Position numbers and translations under genes: made by a program. Below, piece after piece: positions 33,701 to 41,003 of a stretch of DNA of 64,000 bases. Within the stretch, counting starts at the first letter, position 1; every line of letters begins with the position of its first letter. The stretch comes from an uncultured Clostridia bacterium (GTDB lineage Bacteria > Bacillota > Clostridia > Christensenellales > Borkfalkiaceae): assembly GCA_944376335.1 (NCBI GenBank), contig CALWCH010000002.1, forward strand, positions 1 through 64,000. Reading direction: 5' to 3'. The notes under the pieces are model-generated. The model saw only the letters and a list, made by a program, of their open reading frames with translations. It searched no databases and had not been told where the DNA came from.

Positions 33701-35996
33701 GCTCGACTTCTACGTCACCGCAAGCCGCATGCAGCAAGGGGAAGAAGGGTACTATCCCCTCGTTGTGACGGCGACTGCGGGCGAGCTCATGCCCCTCATT
33801 GCCTCGGCGCTGCCGCTGCTGGGTGTGGATGTCGGCTTTATCGACGAGTACTTTGTCTCCCATTGGGTGGATGCGGCGACCGTAGAACAGCTCTCCGTCA
33901 TCGGCGACAGCCTTCTTGATACCCTCGACTTCTTCGGCGTGTTCGATTCGATCTTCGGCGGCGCGCAGGGGAGTGCGTCCGAGGAACTCATCGCAGGCCT
34001 TGTAAAGGGGGAGAACACCTTCTCTATAACGCTCGGCGGCGGGGCGCTCGGGCTGGGGAGCGATCTCACGCTCGCGCTTGAAAAGCTGACGAACGATGCG
34101 GGTGAGCCCTATCTTAAGGCCGTCTCGCTCGGCATTGCAGGCACGGACATTGCATTCGGGCTTAACTACGATACCATCACGCCCGCCGTTCCCACCCTTC
34201 CCCAAGGGCAGAGCTATGCGCTCGACGGCATGGCGGAACTCTTCACCGCCCTTGCCAATACGGCGACGCACACGGTTGGAGACGGGTATGCGCTCAACGA
34301 GACCTATCTGATAGAGGGATCGGCAAGCCTCGGCTTCAGCATTTTCGGCATCGAAATTCCCGGAGTTACGGTCATCGTCGACGCGCTCGCGGTGTCCATT
34401 ACCGACGAAGGGGATATTTGGCTTGATGCACGTATCTCTTATGGGAAATTATGGGTCATGACAGATATCATCAATGCAGACAGCACCGTTGATATCTCCA
34501 TTCGCGGGGATATGATCTATATCAAGCGGACGGAGACAGACTCCGGAACAACGCTCTATCGCGCCATGCCGCTCTCCGTGTTCGGCGCAACGCTGTATGA
34601 CCAGCTTGAATTTATCCTCAACCTTGGCTTTGAGATCCCGACGGACGACTCCGAAGATACGGGTGGAACGCCGGGGGAGGACCTTGGCTCCCAGGCGGGG
34701 AATCTTTTAAGCGGCTATGACTTCTCGAAGGCGGGCTCGGCGGAAGGGATTACGAACGATCAATGGACGCTCACGCTCAACGGCGGGGCACTCACGGACG
34801 GTGTTCTTTCGGATATCATTGTTGATCTCATCGAAGGGAACGGGCAGATCTCCAAACTCAACGTCGAATCCTCGATCTTCTCCTTCCTGAAACTCAACGC
34901 AAACCTCAGCTTGGTGAATGGGGGAGAGGACTACGAGAATACCATTGCATACGATGGGAAGCTCTCCGAAACTGTTGCGAATGGCATGGATGCCGCCATG
35001 GAGAATAACAACACAAACGGCTGGAATACCTACCTTGAGGGCACGGAAGCGACAGTCACGCTCGAATACAACGGCGAGTCGAAGACGCAGCCCGTGCTTG
35101 TGAACGGCACGACCGTGCTCACCAACATACATTTCCCCGTACTCGAAGAGAAAGAGGGGCATACCCTTGAATGGGTGCAGAGCGGGCTCACGTTCACGGC
35201 GCAGTACAAGCCCAACATTTACCGCGTACAATTTACGACGGAGGACGTGCTTGCGGACGGCTTTAAGTTGGAGTACGACCTCCCCTACGGCACCATGATC
35301 GAGTACTATATCAACGGGCTGCTTCAAAAGACGCTCACCGTCGGCGCAGGGGATATGAAGCCCGCTCTTCCCGCGCTTGAGGGCAAGTCGCTCTGGTACG
35401 AGGCCGTGCTGGAGGGAAACACGCTTCGCCTCTATGCCTTGGAGAACTACGATACGATCACGCTCGACTACGGCGGCATGGAATTTGGTGAGAATGTTGC
35501 CGTTTCGTCGGTCACAGGCCATATGCCCGCTGTGCCTTCCGCAGAGGGATACACCTTCCTCGGTTGGTGGCGGCAGAAGAACGGCGCATGGGAGAAGGTC
35601 GAGTCTCTCACCTACGAGGGCGGGCAGGATATCACCCTCTACGCCCTTTGGGGGAAAGTGGAGATCGCAGTTGATGAATGCTCAAGAAAAGGATTTATTG
35701 GGTATTCCTACAAATCCTCAGGATCGGTGAGCGTGGAGATTGCCGGCAGTCTGAAGGGCGAGCCATACTTTGCGGAACTTCTCGATCGCAGTTGCTCCAT
35801 TTCCGTCAATTTCAGGGTACATACCGGAGATGCTGGCGAGGATAAAGCGGAAACCTGCGATGAAAATGGTGACTTCTCCATTAGTCGCGACGGAATTTGG
35901 TACTTCCGATGGACATTGACCGCAACTGTCACCTTTGACAGCGATTGCATCCTTAGCGGCTTGACGATCAGTGGCAGCAAGAGCGGCTCATTTTGA
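27798..35996 (+). CDS. Giant membrane-anchored surface protein with five near-identical 189-residue repeats
   Basis: The 2732-residue product begins with a short basic cytoplasmic tail and one membrane helix (about 22-46), giving N-terminal anchoring and an extracellular body. Residues about 60-330 form a unique globular region. From 520 to 1464 run five units of exactly 189 residues; each opens ILPYVNSL-like and closes NADEYI(D/N). Each unit alternates short beta-strands (GELALTVNG, FAYADGYVLLDVDGLKLKA) with helices (AEEALEFIGQF, LDIEKLLNNILSGDL). Degenerate versions flank the array on both sides. Near residues 2460-2620 there are InlB/Listeria-Bacteroides type repeats (TFLGWWRQKNGAW, ITLYALWGK). 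The protein is strongly acidic. There is no LPXTG motif and no enzyme motif. A structural, adhesive or lipid-binding role is possible but unproven. Confidence 0.85.
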   Translation: MRAKQGAAENAEVYSKGKNKKFWIRLGAIGAAVVALGVGAGIFVPKFFEEAAPNVVEEGFQTVSEPAPEDGSTPDMHSALENIAYMNAVFKAQESWYSEMHGTTDASLMEQAVSTYKQYSDGVLIVADITESAMVKAARQFCYAGEEVLWRLGSSYDASTYDEMMSAEWEQGEPYAHMYLDDFVKKNGLPATEFSVYVINEETLLSADEVVKNDDGSYSQTYYLDPATDKAPAHYANQMVFSGGLSALPEFTSIKVTYTFDENWQVLSSTVEESYKATMGISVNCSSVFTTVYEYGTARSESPDFEGYFKQYLGGEMTGPEEKEPTAVGCLGEAFGPVLQGPTIFDLSLTVNGTPLEGAVLLDVGDMTTEGISLSADFGSMQLWLEEGELYLRMGGIRGKLALKDVLGALDGAESVTGGSGEGTAAAEEGGLDLNALLAQLGEGEFTYDETSASLSASLTLGGMTLPVDFAFALEDGHASLETVTTHFAFEGIEADISLAYGKNAPAELPESEKGSYPDLLPHIETLASLLTGEALHADISYAAEGFAISGAIDISLANGQLAGELAVAVNGAEKEISFAYADGYVLLDVDGLKLKANAEEALEFIGQFIELPEMEMPELNLDIEKLLNNILSGDLGTLISMTESENVLSVLVKGDELLELLGFDLGLDLGEVSLAVADGSLSVSALGAEIALTQGEVPVINADEYIDILPYVNSLVSLFSSEALRADISFETDSFAVSGAVDISLANGQLAGELALTVNGVEKEISFAYADECVLLNVDGLKVKANAEEALEFIGQFLELPEMEMPELSLDIEKLLNNVLSGDLGTLISMTESENVLSVLVKGDELLELLGLDFGLDLGDVSLAISDGSLSVSALGAEIALTQGEVPVINADEYIDILPYVNSLVSLFSSEALRADISFETDSFAVSGAVDISLANGQLAGELALTVNGAEKEISFAYADGYVLLDVDGLKLKAGAEEALAFIGQFIELPEMSVPELSLDIDKLLNNILSGDLGTLISMTETDNVLSVLVKGNEFFELLGIDLGLDLGEVSLAVSDGSLAVSALGAEIALTQGEVPVINADEYIDILPYVNSLVSLFSSEALRADIVYAGEGFAVAGGLDIPLTSGPIAGELALTVNGAEKEISFAYAEGYVLLDVDGLKLKANAEEALEFIGQFVELPAMEMPELNLDIEKLLNNILSGDLGTLISMTESENVLSVLVKGDELLELLGLDLGLDLGDVSLAVSDGSLSVSALGAEIALTQGEVPVINADEYIDILPYVNSLVSLFSSEALRADISFETDSFAVSGAVDISLANGQLAGELALTVNGAEKEISFAYADGYVLLNVDGLKLKADAEEALAFIGQFIELPEMQAPELNLDIDKLLNNILSGDLGALISMTEADNVLSAVVKGDELLELLGLDFGLDLGEVSLAVADGSLAVSALGAEIALTQGEVPVINADEYINILPYAETIAEIFSSKYFLAEISLGIGELNLSGEVYFAPDPVAVRAELTLSEGGFSKLIKVEYEGEDLFVTVDGVTFRASAEKLLPLLTSALSLDGAAGEGFALDGLAGEGSIDSLKTLLALDFSEVIPEVSETGGVLSLLLNGDSILNALGIGYHTGEIAVDVGADYLSASCKALNLSLTLKKGSAFEIDHGQECADLQPVIDKALQIAEAQALSFGGSISLDAGGLTLPVDISRGTIAWENGFSLALEGELSLGGGYHHFYLEADTTRVRIAYGGLGLVLPYDEFPELLETLNGVIDKVRPLLEKAGITLPDLSALSGALGNTGDGTFDLGSLDIGKLLSGITFCEAPGYLFGLTGNGLTLRLADEQDGIARADAEYTGEDFSLGADLSLGWFEGAVQMPEITYLSVEDLNELADYLTAAENTLKSNSVKLTLSPIQTEAGSISVTAQIYHGDTFPVEIDTENKTITVHADTYLHLNVNVAPTEGQLPLYLEAWVLDGDGDDELDFYVTASRMQQGEEGYYPLVVTATAGELMPLIASALPLLGVDVGFIDEYFVSHWVDAATVEQLSVIGDSLLDTLDFFGVFDSIFGGAQGSASEELIAGLVKGENTFSITLGGGALGLGSDLTLALEKLTNDAGEPYLKAVSLGIAGTDIAFGLNYDTITPAVPTLPQGQSYALDGMAELFTALANTATHTVGDGYALNETYLIEGSASLGFSIFGIEIPGVTVIVDALAVSITDEGDIWLDARISYGKLWVMTDIINADSTVDISIRGDMIYIKRTETDSGTTLYRAMPLSVFGATLYDQLEFILNLGFEIPTDDSEDTGGTPGEDLGSQAGNLLSGYDFSKAGSAEGITNDQWTLTLNGGALTDGVLSDIIVDLIEGNGQISKLNVESSIFSFLKLNANLSLVNGGEDYENTIAYDGKLSETVANGMDAAMENNNTNGWNTYLEGTEATVTLEYNGESKTQPVLVNGTTVLTNIHFPVLEEKEGHTLEWVQSGLTFTAQYKPNIYRVQFTTEDVLADGFKLEYDLPYGTMIEYYINGLLQKTLTVGAGDMKPALPALEGKSLWYEAVLEGNTLRLYALENYDTITLDYGGMEFGENVAVSSVTGHMPAVPSAEGYTFLGWWRQKNGAWEKVESLTYEGGQDITLYALWGKVEIAVDECSRKGFIGYSYKSSGSVSVEIAGSLKGEPYFAELLDRSCSISVNFRVHTGDAGEDKAETCDENGDFSISRDGIWYFRWTLTATVTFDSDCILSGLTISGSKSGSF
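29355..32189 (+). repeat. Five in-frame tandem repeats of exactly 567 bp
   Basis: The units start at 29355, 29922, 30489, 31056 and 31623. Period and frame are kept perfectly. The identity is patchy: the tract 29830-30081 recurs base for base at 30397-30648, while other parts of the same units differ (for example the first third of unit 4). Such mosaics indicate recent gene conversion or unequal recombination inside the gene. Confidence 0.95.
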
Positions 35997-36095
35997 TTGA
36001 AATCGAAATAAGCGGGCGTTCTGAAAGGCCACATATTTAGAAATTCATCGAAATATGCGTTCGTATGGCAGTCCCAAATGGGGCGGAACGCAAAA

Positions 36096-36142
36096 AAGAG
36101 GGGGCGAGTGCAAGAAAAGTGCGCTCGTCCTCTTGCTTTTTT
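36096..36142 (+). terminator. Terminator region after the giant gene
   Basis: An imperfect stem (about 36096-36107 with 36124-36135) is followed by six T (36137-36142). It lies about 100 bases past the stop; the sequence between holds no gene. Confidence 0.65.
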
Positions 36143-36160
36143 CGGCGAATATGATATAAT
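36133..36160 (+). promoter_or_regulatory. Promoter of the GH30 gene
   Basis: TTGCTT (36133-36138), 16-base spacer, TATAAT (36155-36160). It overlaps the preceding terminator T tract. Confidence 0.65.
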
Positions 36161-36213
36161 AGCTGTTAGAATGGGCGAGAATCGGACGTTCTCGCGGGAA
36201 AGGGGTTTTACCA

Positions 36214-37572
36214 ATGAACAAAGTGCGGCTTTTGCGTCAGGTCACGACGACGCGCGAAGGAGCGGGCATCGGCGAAATTGCATGCGATACATGCAAGGAG
36301 AGCGAACTTTTTCTGCTCCCTTCCGAACGCCCCGTCACCTGGCAGGGCTTCGGCGTGTGCCTCAACGAGATGTGTCTTCACGAGCTTGACCTTCTCCCCG
36401 AGGCGCTTTCCTCTGCCGTCCTCGACGAGCTCTTTCTCCCCGAGCGCATGAACTTAAACTTCCTGCGCCTGCCCATCGGCGCCAACGACTTCGCCCTCGA
36501 TTGGTATTCCTATGATGAGACGGACGGCGACTTTGCCCTTTCTGACTTTTCCATCGAGCGCGACAAAGAGTACGTTCTGCGCTTTGCCAAGGAGGCGCTT
36601 GCCCGCAACCCCGAAGCGAAGTTCTTCGCCTCTCCGTGGAGCCCGCCCGCGTGGATGAAGACCAACAAAGACTTTCGCGGCGGCCATATCCGCATGGAGA
36701 AGGACGTGCTTTCGGCGTATGCGGAATACCTCATCAAATATCTCCGCGCGTACGCAGAAGAGGGTGTGCACATCGATGTGCTCACCCCGCAGAACGAGTT
36801 TGCGTCCGACAACAACTACCCGACCTGTCTTTGGACGGGGGAAGAGATGCGTATCTTTATCAAGGACTATCTCGGCCCCGCGCTCGCAAAGAGCGATCTT
36901 TCCACCAAGCTGTATCTTGGCACCATCAACGGCAGCGGCACCTTGGGCGGGTTCGGAAGCAAATACAACGACTATACGACTGCCGTCCTCGACGATGAGG
37001 ACGCGCTCCAATACATCAAGGGCGTCGCCTATCAGTGGGAGGGCAAGCTCTCCCTTCGCCCCGCCGTGGAGAGCTATCCCGAGCTCGACTACATGCAGAG
37101 CGAGAACGAGTGCGGCGACGGCGCCAACACATGGGAGTATGCGTGCTATGTGTTCGAGCTCATGCGGCACTACATCACGGGCGGCGTGAGCGCATACTGC
37201 TATTGGAACCCCGTGCTTCCGCGCGGCGGCAAGAGCACATGGGGCTGGACGCAGAACAGCCTCTTTACGACGGAGAACGGCAATATCCGCCCCGAATATG
37301 AACATGCCGTCTTGAAGCAGGCGTCTATGTTCATGAAGAGGGGCGCGAAGGTGCTGCGCATCGGCGGGCGCATGAGCGGCAACTGCTTCGGCATGCAGAA
37401 CCCCGACGGCACGATCGCCCTCATGCTCCGCAATCCCTTCCCGTATCCCAAGAAGGTGTGCTTTTTGGGCGAGAGCGCAGCGCTTGCCTCCGATTCCGTT
37501 ACAACGCTTCTCTTTGAAAAAGCGGACGGGGAATCAATTTCGGCAAACCGTGTCATATGGCACGCAAGATAA
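36214..37572 (+). CDS. Glycoside hydrolase family 30 protein (cytosolic)
   Basis: The 452-residue retaining beta-glycosidase has a GH30 (beta/alpha)8 barrel with a small beta domain at the C-terminus. The acid/base Glu is residue 195 in LTPQNEF, and the nucleophile lies in MQSENEC (Glu297 or Glu299). FFASPWSPPAWMKTN near residue 140 is the conserved barrel strand typical of GH30 glucosylceramidase/xylosidase-like members. There is no signal peptide, so it should act on imported oligosaccharides. The exact substrate (beta-glucoside, beta-xyloside or other) is not determinable. It stands alone between its own promoter and the dehydrogenase gene. Confidence 0.88.
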   Translation: MNKVRLLRQVTTTREGAGIGEIACDTCKESELFLLPSERPVTWQGFGVCLNEMCLHELDLLPEALSSAVLDELFLPERMNLNFLRLPIGANDFALDWYSYDETDGDFALSDFSIERDKEYVLRFAKEALARNPEAKFFASPWSPPAWMKTNKDFRGGHIRMEKDVLSAYAEYLIKYLRAYAEEGVHIDVLTPQNEFASDNNYPTCLWTGEEMRIFIKDYLGPALAKSDLSTKLYLGTINGSGTLGGFGSKYNDYTTAVLDDEDALQYIKGVAYQWEGKLSLRPAVESYPELDYMQSENECGDGANTWEYACYVFELMRHYITGGVSAYCYWNPVLPRGGKSTWGWTQNSLFTTENGNIRPEYEHAVLKQASMFMKRGAKVLRIGGRMSGNCFGMQNPDGTIALMLRNPFPYPKKVCFLGESAALASDSVTTLLFEKADGESISANRVIWHAR

Positions 37573-37605
37573 ACAACAAACTACATTTATTGAGGTAACA
37601 GACAT

Positions 37606-38541
37606 ATGAGCAGACATTCCAAGATCAGCATCATCGGCGCGGGTATGGTCGGCGCCACGGCAGCGTTCTCCATCGCGACGCAGCGGCTCGTCTCCGAGCT
37701 CGCCATCATCGACGTCAACACAGCGAAGGCAGAGGGCGAGGCAATGGACATCAGCCACGGCCTCATCACGATGGGCATGATGAACATCCACAGCGGCACC
37801 TATGCCGACGTCAAGGACAGCGACATCATCGTCGTCGCGGCGGGCCTCGGCAGAAAGCCCGGGGAGACCCGCCTCGACCTTGCCAGCAAGAACATCGGCA
37901 TCGCGCGCGACATCGCCCAGAACATCATGAAGTACTACAACGGCGGCGTCATCGTCGTCGTCTCCAACCCCGTCGACATCCTCACCTACGTCATCCGCAA
38001 GGAGACGGGCCTTCCCGCGGGCAAGGTCATCGGTACGGGTACCATGCTCGACAGCGCGCGTTTTCGGTATCTTCTCAGCCGCTCCATCTCCGCGGACATC
38101 CGCAACATCCACGGCTATATGGCGGGCGAGCACGGCGAGAGCCAGTTCGCCGTCTGGAGCTCGGTGCACGTCTCGAGCATGAAGCTCGACGACTACCTGC
38201 GGATGCGCGGCATCTCCTTAAATAAGGAAGAGCTCGTCACCAATATCATCGGCTCGGGCGCACAGGTCATCAAGCGCAAGGGCGTTACCAACTTTGCCAT
38301 CGCCGCCATCGTCGCAGAACTGTGCGGCACCATCATGCACGACAGGGGGAGCATCCTCACCGTCACGTCCTGCCTCGACAACTACTACGGCATCAGCGAC
38401 GTCTGCATCAGCGTGCCCTGCATCATCGGAAAGGACGGCATTCAGGATCACCTCGCCTATAACTTCAACGAGGAAGAGATGGCAGCCCTTCACAAGTCTG
38501 CCGACAGCATCCGCTCCTTCATGGAGAGCCTCAACATCTGA
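37606..38541 (+). CDS. Lactate/malate dehydrogenase family enzyme, predicted malate dehydrogenase on an LDH scaffold
   Basis: The 311-residue NAD-dependent 2-hydroxyacid dehydrogenase has a GAGMVGAT dinucleotide motif at the N-terminus and the catalytic His176 in GEHGES. Overall sequence is LDH-like (GETRLDLASKN, VSNPVDILTYV). However, the specificity loop reads GRKPGETR: Arg83 occupies the place of Gln102 in lactate dehydrogenases. In Bacillus LDH the change Gln102 to Arg converts the enzyme to a malate dehydrogenase, so oxaloacetate/malate is the predicted substrate. The next gene, 22 bases on, is malic enzyme, which fits malate metabolism. GAGGTAA precedes the ATG. An automated annotation would probably call it L-lactate dehydrogenase. 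Confidence 0.85.
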   Translation: MSRHSKISIIGAGMVGATAAFSIATQRLVSELAIIDVNTAKAEGEAMDISHGLITMGMMNIHSGTYADVKDSDIIVVAAGLGRKPGETRLDLASKNIGIARDIAQNIMKYYNGGVIVVVSNPVDILTYVIRKETGLPAGKVIGTGTMLDSARFRYLLSRSISADIRNIHGYMAGEHGESQFAVWSSVHVSSMKLDDYLRMRGISLNKEELVTNIIGSGAQVIKRKGVTNFAIAAIVAELCGTIMHDRGSILTVTSCLDNYYGISDVCISVPCIIGKDGIQDHLAYNFNEEEMAALHKSADSIRSFMESLNI

Positions 38542-38563
38542 ATAACTTACAGGAGTTTTTGTT

Positions 38564-39736
38564 ATGGATAAGAAGCAATACGCACTTCAAAAGCACCGTG
38601 AATGGGAGGGGAAGATCGAAGTTGTCACCCGCGCTCCCATCACCAACCGCGACGAACTTGCCGTCGCCTACACGCCCGGCGTTGCCGAGCCCTGCCTCGA
38701 GATCAGCAAGGACGTCGACCTTTCCTACGTCTACACCCGCCGCTCCAACCTCGTTGCCGTCATCACGGACGGCACGGCGGTGCTCGGCCTCGGCGACATC
38801 GGTCCCGAAGCGGGCATGCCCGTCATGGAGGGCAAGTGCGCCCTCTTCAAGACGTTCGGCGATGTGGACGCCTTCCCGCTCTGCATCCGCTCGAAGGACG
38901 TCGATGAGATCGTCAAGACGGTCGCTCTCCTTGCGGGGAGCTTCGGCGGCATCAACCTCGAGGACATCTCCGCGCCCCGCTGCTTCGAGATCGAGAAGCG
39001 CTTAAAGGAGATCTGCGACATCCCCGTCTTCCACGACGACCAGCACGGCACCGCTGTCGTCACGATGGCAGCCATGCTGAATGCGCTCAAGCTCGCGGGC
39101 AAGAACATCGAGGACATCTCCGTCGTCGTCAACGGTTCGGGCGCGGCGGGCATCGCCATCACCAAGCTTCTGATGAGCAAGGGTCTCAAGAAGGTCATCC
39201 TCTGCGACAGAAAGGGCGCCATCTACGAGGGGCGCGACGGCCTCAACCCCATCAAGGAGGAGATGGCGAAAATTTCCAACCTCGAGAAGAAGGCGGGCTC
39301 GCTCGCAGACATCGTGAAGGGCGCAGACGTGTTCATCGGCGTCTCCGCTCCCGGCAGCCTCACCCAAGACATGGTCCGCACGATGGCAAAGGATCCCATC
39401 ATCTTCGCGATGGCAAATCCCGTGCCCGAGATCATGCCCGACGAAGCCCTTGCCGCAGGTGCGAAGATCGTCGGTACCGGCCGCAGCGACTTCCCCAACC
39501 AGATCAACAACGTTCTCGCGTTCCCCGGCATCTTCCGCGGTGCGCTCGACGTGCGCGCAAGCGACATCAACGATGAGATGAAGATCGCGGCGGCAGAGGC
39601 GATCGCTTCCGTCATCCCCGAAAGCGAGCTCCGCCCCGACTATATCATCCCCGATTCCTTCGATCCCCGCGTCAAGGATGCGGTCGCAAACGCCGTCAAG
39701 GCAGCTGCCATCAGAACGGGCGTTGCAAGAAAGTAA
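38564..39736 (+). CDS. NAD(P)-dependent malic enzyme
   Basis: It oxidatively decarboxylates malate to pyruvate and CO2. The 390-residue bacterial short form has the malic N-domain (VAYTPGVAEPC near residue 35, metal-site stretch FHDDQHGTAVV near 155) and the NAD-binding domain with NGSGAAGIAI near residue 190. ANPVPEI and the SDFPNQINN stretch near residue 315 are typical. AGGAG precedes the ATG. With the upstream dehydrogenase it would link oxaloacetate, malate and pyruvate. Cofactor preference cannot be read with certainty. Confidence 0.92.
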   Translation: MDKKQYALQKHREWEGKIEVVTRAPITNRDELAVAYTPGVAEPCLEISKDVDLSYVYTRRSNLVAVITDGTAVLGLGDIGPEAGMPVMEGKCALFKTFGDVDAFPLCIRSKDVDEIVKTVALLAGSFGGINLEDISAPRCFEIEKRLKEICDIPVFHDDQHGTAVVTMAAMLNALKLAGKNIEDISVVVNGSGAAGIAITKLLMSKGLKKVILCDRKGAIYEGRDGLNPIKEEMAKISNLEKKAGSLADIVKGADVFIGVSAPGSLTQDMVRTMAKDPIIFAMANPVPEIMPDEALAAGAKIVGTGRSDFPNQINNVLAFPGIFRGALDVRASDINDEMKIAAAEAIASVIPESELRPDYIIPDSFDPRVKDAVANAVKAAAIRTGVARK

Positions 39737-39764
39737 CTTTATTTTCCGCGTTTTGCGGGCAGAG

Positions 39765-39791
39765 AAAGAGCCGAGACGTCTCGGCTCTTTT
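39765..39791 (+). terminator. Terminator after malic enzyme
   Basis: An 11-bp perfect stem (39765-39775 with 39780-39790), ACGT loop, T tract. Confidence 0.9.
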
Positions 39792-39828
39792 GCTGTTCTT
39801 TTCGGGCGTTTCCGGCATACTATAAAGG

Positions 39829-40341
39829 ATGAAACGCCTGTTTTTCGTGTTTGCCCACTTGCTGCTGCTTGCGGCCATGGTCTTGAGCTTTTTTGCCGCC
39901 TTCCCGCGGCCGTATCGGGATATCGTCGGGGAAAGCGGGCTCGATGGGGCGCTCGTCTATGCCGTGATGAAGGCAGAGAGCAACTTTCGGGAAGACGCTG
40001 AAAGCGACGCGGGCGCGGTGGGCATCATGCAGCTTTTGCCTTCGACGGCGGCGTTTGTCTGCGAGCGGGAGGGCATCTCGTTCGATGCGGCGCGCCTCAA
40101 AGAAGGGGAGTATAATGTAACGCTCGGCTGCGCGTATCTTGGCTATCTTATGGAGGAATTTGAGGAGGAGACGGCGCTTGCCGCATACAACGCGGGGGAG
40201 GGGAGGGTACGCGAATGGCTCAAAGACGGGCGGTATTCCTCGGACGGCCGCACGCTTTTTCACATTCCCTATCCCGAGACGGCGCGCTATCTGAAAAAAA
40301 TCTCCTTTTTCCGAAAAATTTATGGATTTTTCCCGTATTAA
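39829..40341 (+). CDS. Membrane-anchored lytic transglycosylase (SLT family)
   Basis: The 170-residue product has an N-terminal hydrophobic helix (about 5-26), then a goose-type lysozyme/SLT domain. The catalytic Glu is in VMKAESNF near residue 50, and the family motifs GAVGIMQLLPSTA and ETALAAYNAGEGRVREWL follow. It cleaves peptidoglycan glycan strands outside the membrane. Start: no Shine-Dalgarno sequence precedes the ATG (only AAGG touching it), and CATACT at 39816-39821 ends seven bases before it, so a leaderless or very short leader is possible. A sporulation role, as for related transglycosylases, is conjecture. Confidence 0.88.
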   Translation: MKRLFFVFAHLLLLAAMVLSFFAAFPRPYRDIVGESGLDGALVYAVMKAESNFREDAESDAGAVGIMQLLPSTAAFVCEREGISFDAARLKEGEYNVTLGCAYLGYLMEEFEEETALAAYNAGEGRVREWLKDGRYSSDGRTLFHIPYPETARYLKKISFFRKIYGFFPY

Positions 40342-40344
40342 AAC

Positions 40345-40373
40345 TTGACTTTTGGTTTCGGATGTTGTAAGAT
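40345..40373 (+). promoter_or_regulatory. Promoter of tRNA-Leu(AAG)
   Basis: TTGACT (40345-40350), 17-base spacer, TAAGAT (40368-40373). Confidence 0.75.
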
Positions 40374-40425
40374 ATAAAAGCTGTCAGCGAGGACGGCTCC
40401 CGAGCAGGGAAGAACAACAAAATAT

Positions 40426-40510
40426 GCGGTCGTGGCGGAACTGGCAGACGCGCAAGACTAAGGATCTTGTGGGTAACACCATGCAGGTTCAATTCCTGTC
40501 GACCGCACCA
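40426..40510 (+). tRNA. tRNA-Leu (anticodon AAG)
   Basis: Class II tRNA of 85 bases with acceptor GCGGTCG/CGACCGC, a long variable arm, discriminator A and encoded CCA. The anticodon arm is CAAGA-CTAAGGA-TCTTG, so positions 34-36 are AAG. An A at position 34 would need deamination to inosine (TadA) to read CUU, CUC and CUA; most bacteria use GAG instead. Confidence 0.93.
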
Positions 40511-40512
40511 GG

Positions 40513-40543
40513 AAAAATCTGAACGGGTACGTTCAGATTTTTT
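40513..40543 (+). terminator. Terminator after tRNA-Leu(AAG)
   Basis: A 12-bp stem (40513-40524 with 40531-40542), loop GGGTAC, T tract. Confidence 0.9.
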
Positions 40544-40565
40544 CATATAAAGAGGGAGAGGAAAA

Positions 40566-40973
40566 ATGAACGGAGAAACTTCACGCGAGAGCGTATTAAA
40601 GTACGCCGCGGAACAATACGGCACCGAACCCGAATACCTCTGGATGAGCGACCCCGAATACGCCGTGCTGCGGCACCCGTGCGGCAAGTGGTACGGCGTC
40701 ATCATGAATGTGCCCAATTTCAGGCTCGGCCTTCAAGGGGAGGGGGAGACGGATATCCTCGCCTTTAAGTGCGAGCGGGAACTCATCCCGCTGCTCCTGA
40801 CGCAGGAGGGCTATCTTCCCGCTTACCATCTCAACAAGGAGCATTGGGCGGCCGCGCGGCTGGACGGCTCCCTTCCCATGGAACAGGTAAAACAGCTCCT
40901 TGATATGAGCTTTGAGATGGTCACTCCCAAGAGAAAGCGAAGGGCAAAGACGGAAGGCAACGCCGAAATTTGA
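40566..40973 (+). CDS. MmcQ/YjbR family protein
   Basis: The 135-residue cytoplasmic protein of the MmcQ/YjbR fold (a double-wing, DNA-binding-like fold of uncertain role) carries the typical features. These are the N-terminal helix, the EYAVLRHPCGKWYGVIM strand pair with a hydrophobic core near residue 35, the FKCERELIPLLL segment, and HLNKEHWAAARLDGSLP near residue 90. AGAGGGAGAGG precedes the ATG at 40566. It appears monocistronic; the C-terminus is basic (TPKRKRRAK). No enzymatic function is established for the family. Confidence 0.85.
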   Translation: MNGETSRESVLKYAAEQYGTEPEYLWMSDPEYAVLRHPCGKWYGVIMNVPNFRLGLQGEGETDILAFKCERELIPLLLTQEGYLPAYHLNKEHWAAARLDGSLPMEQVKQLLDMSFEMVTPKRKRRAKTEGNAEI

Positions 40974-41003
40974 AAAATAAAGCAAAAAGTGCGTGCGGAA
41001 GGG

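Noticed and set aside
39816..39829. Sigma-E or sigma-K promoter for the lytic transglycosylase
   Set aside because: CATACTAT resembles a sporulation -10, but no matching -35 element is found at the right distance.
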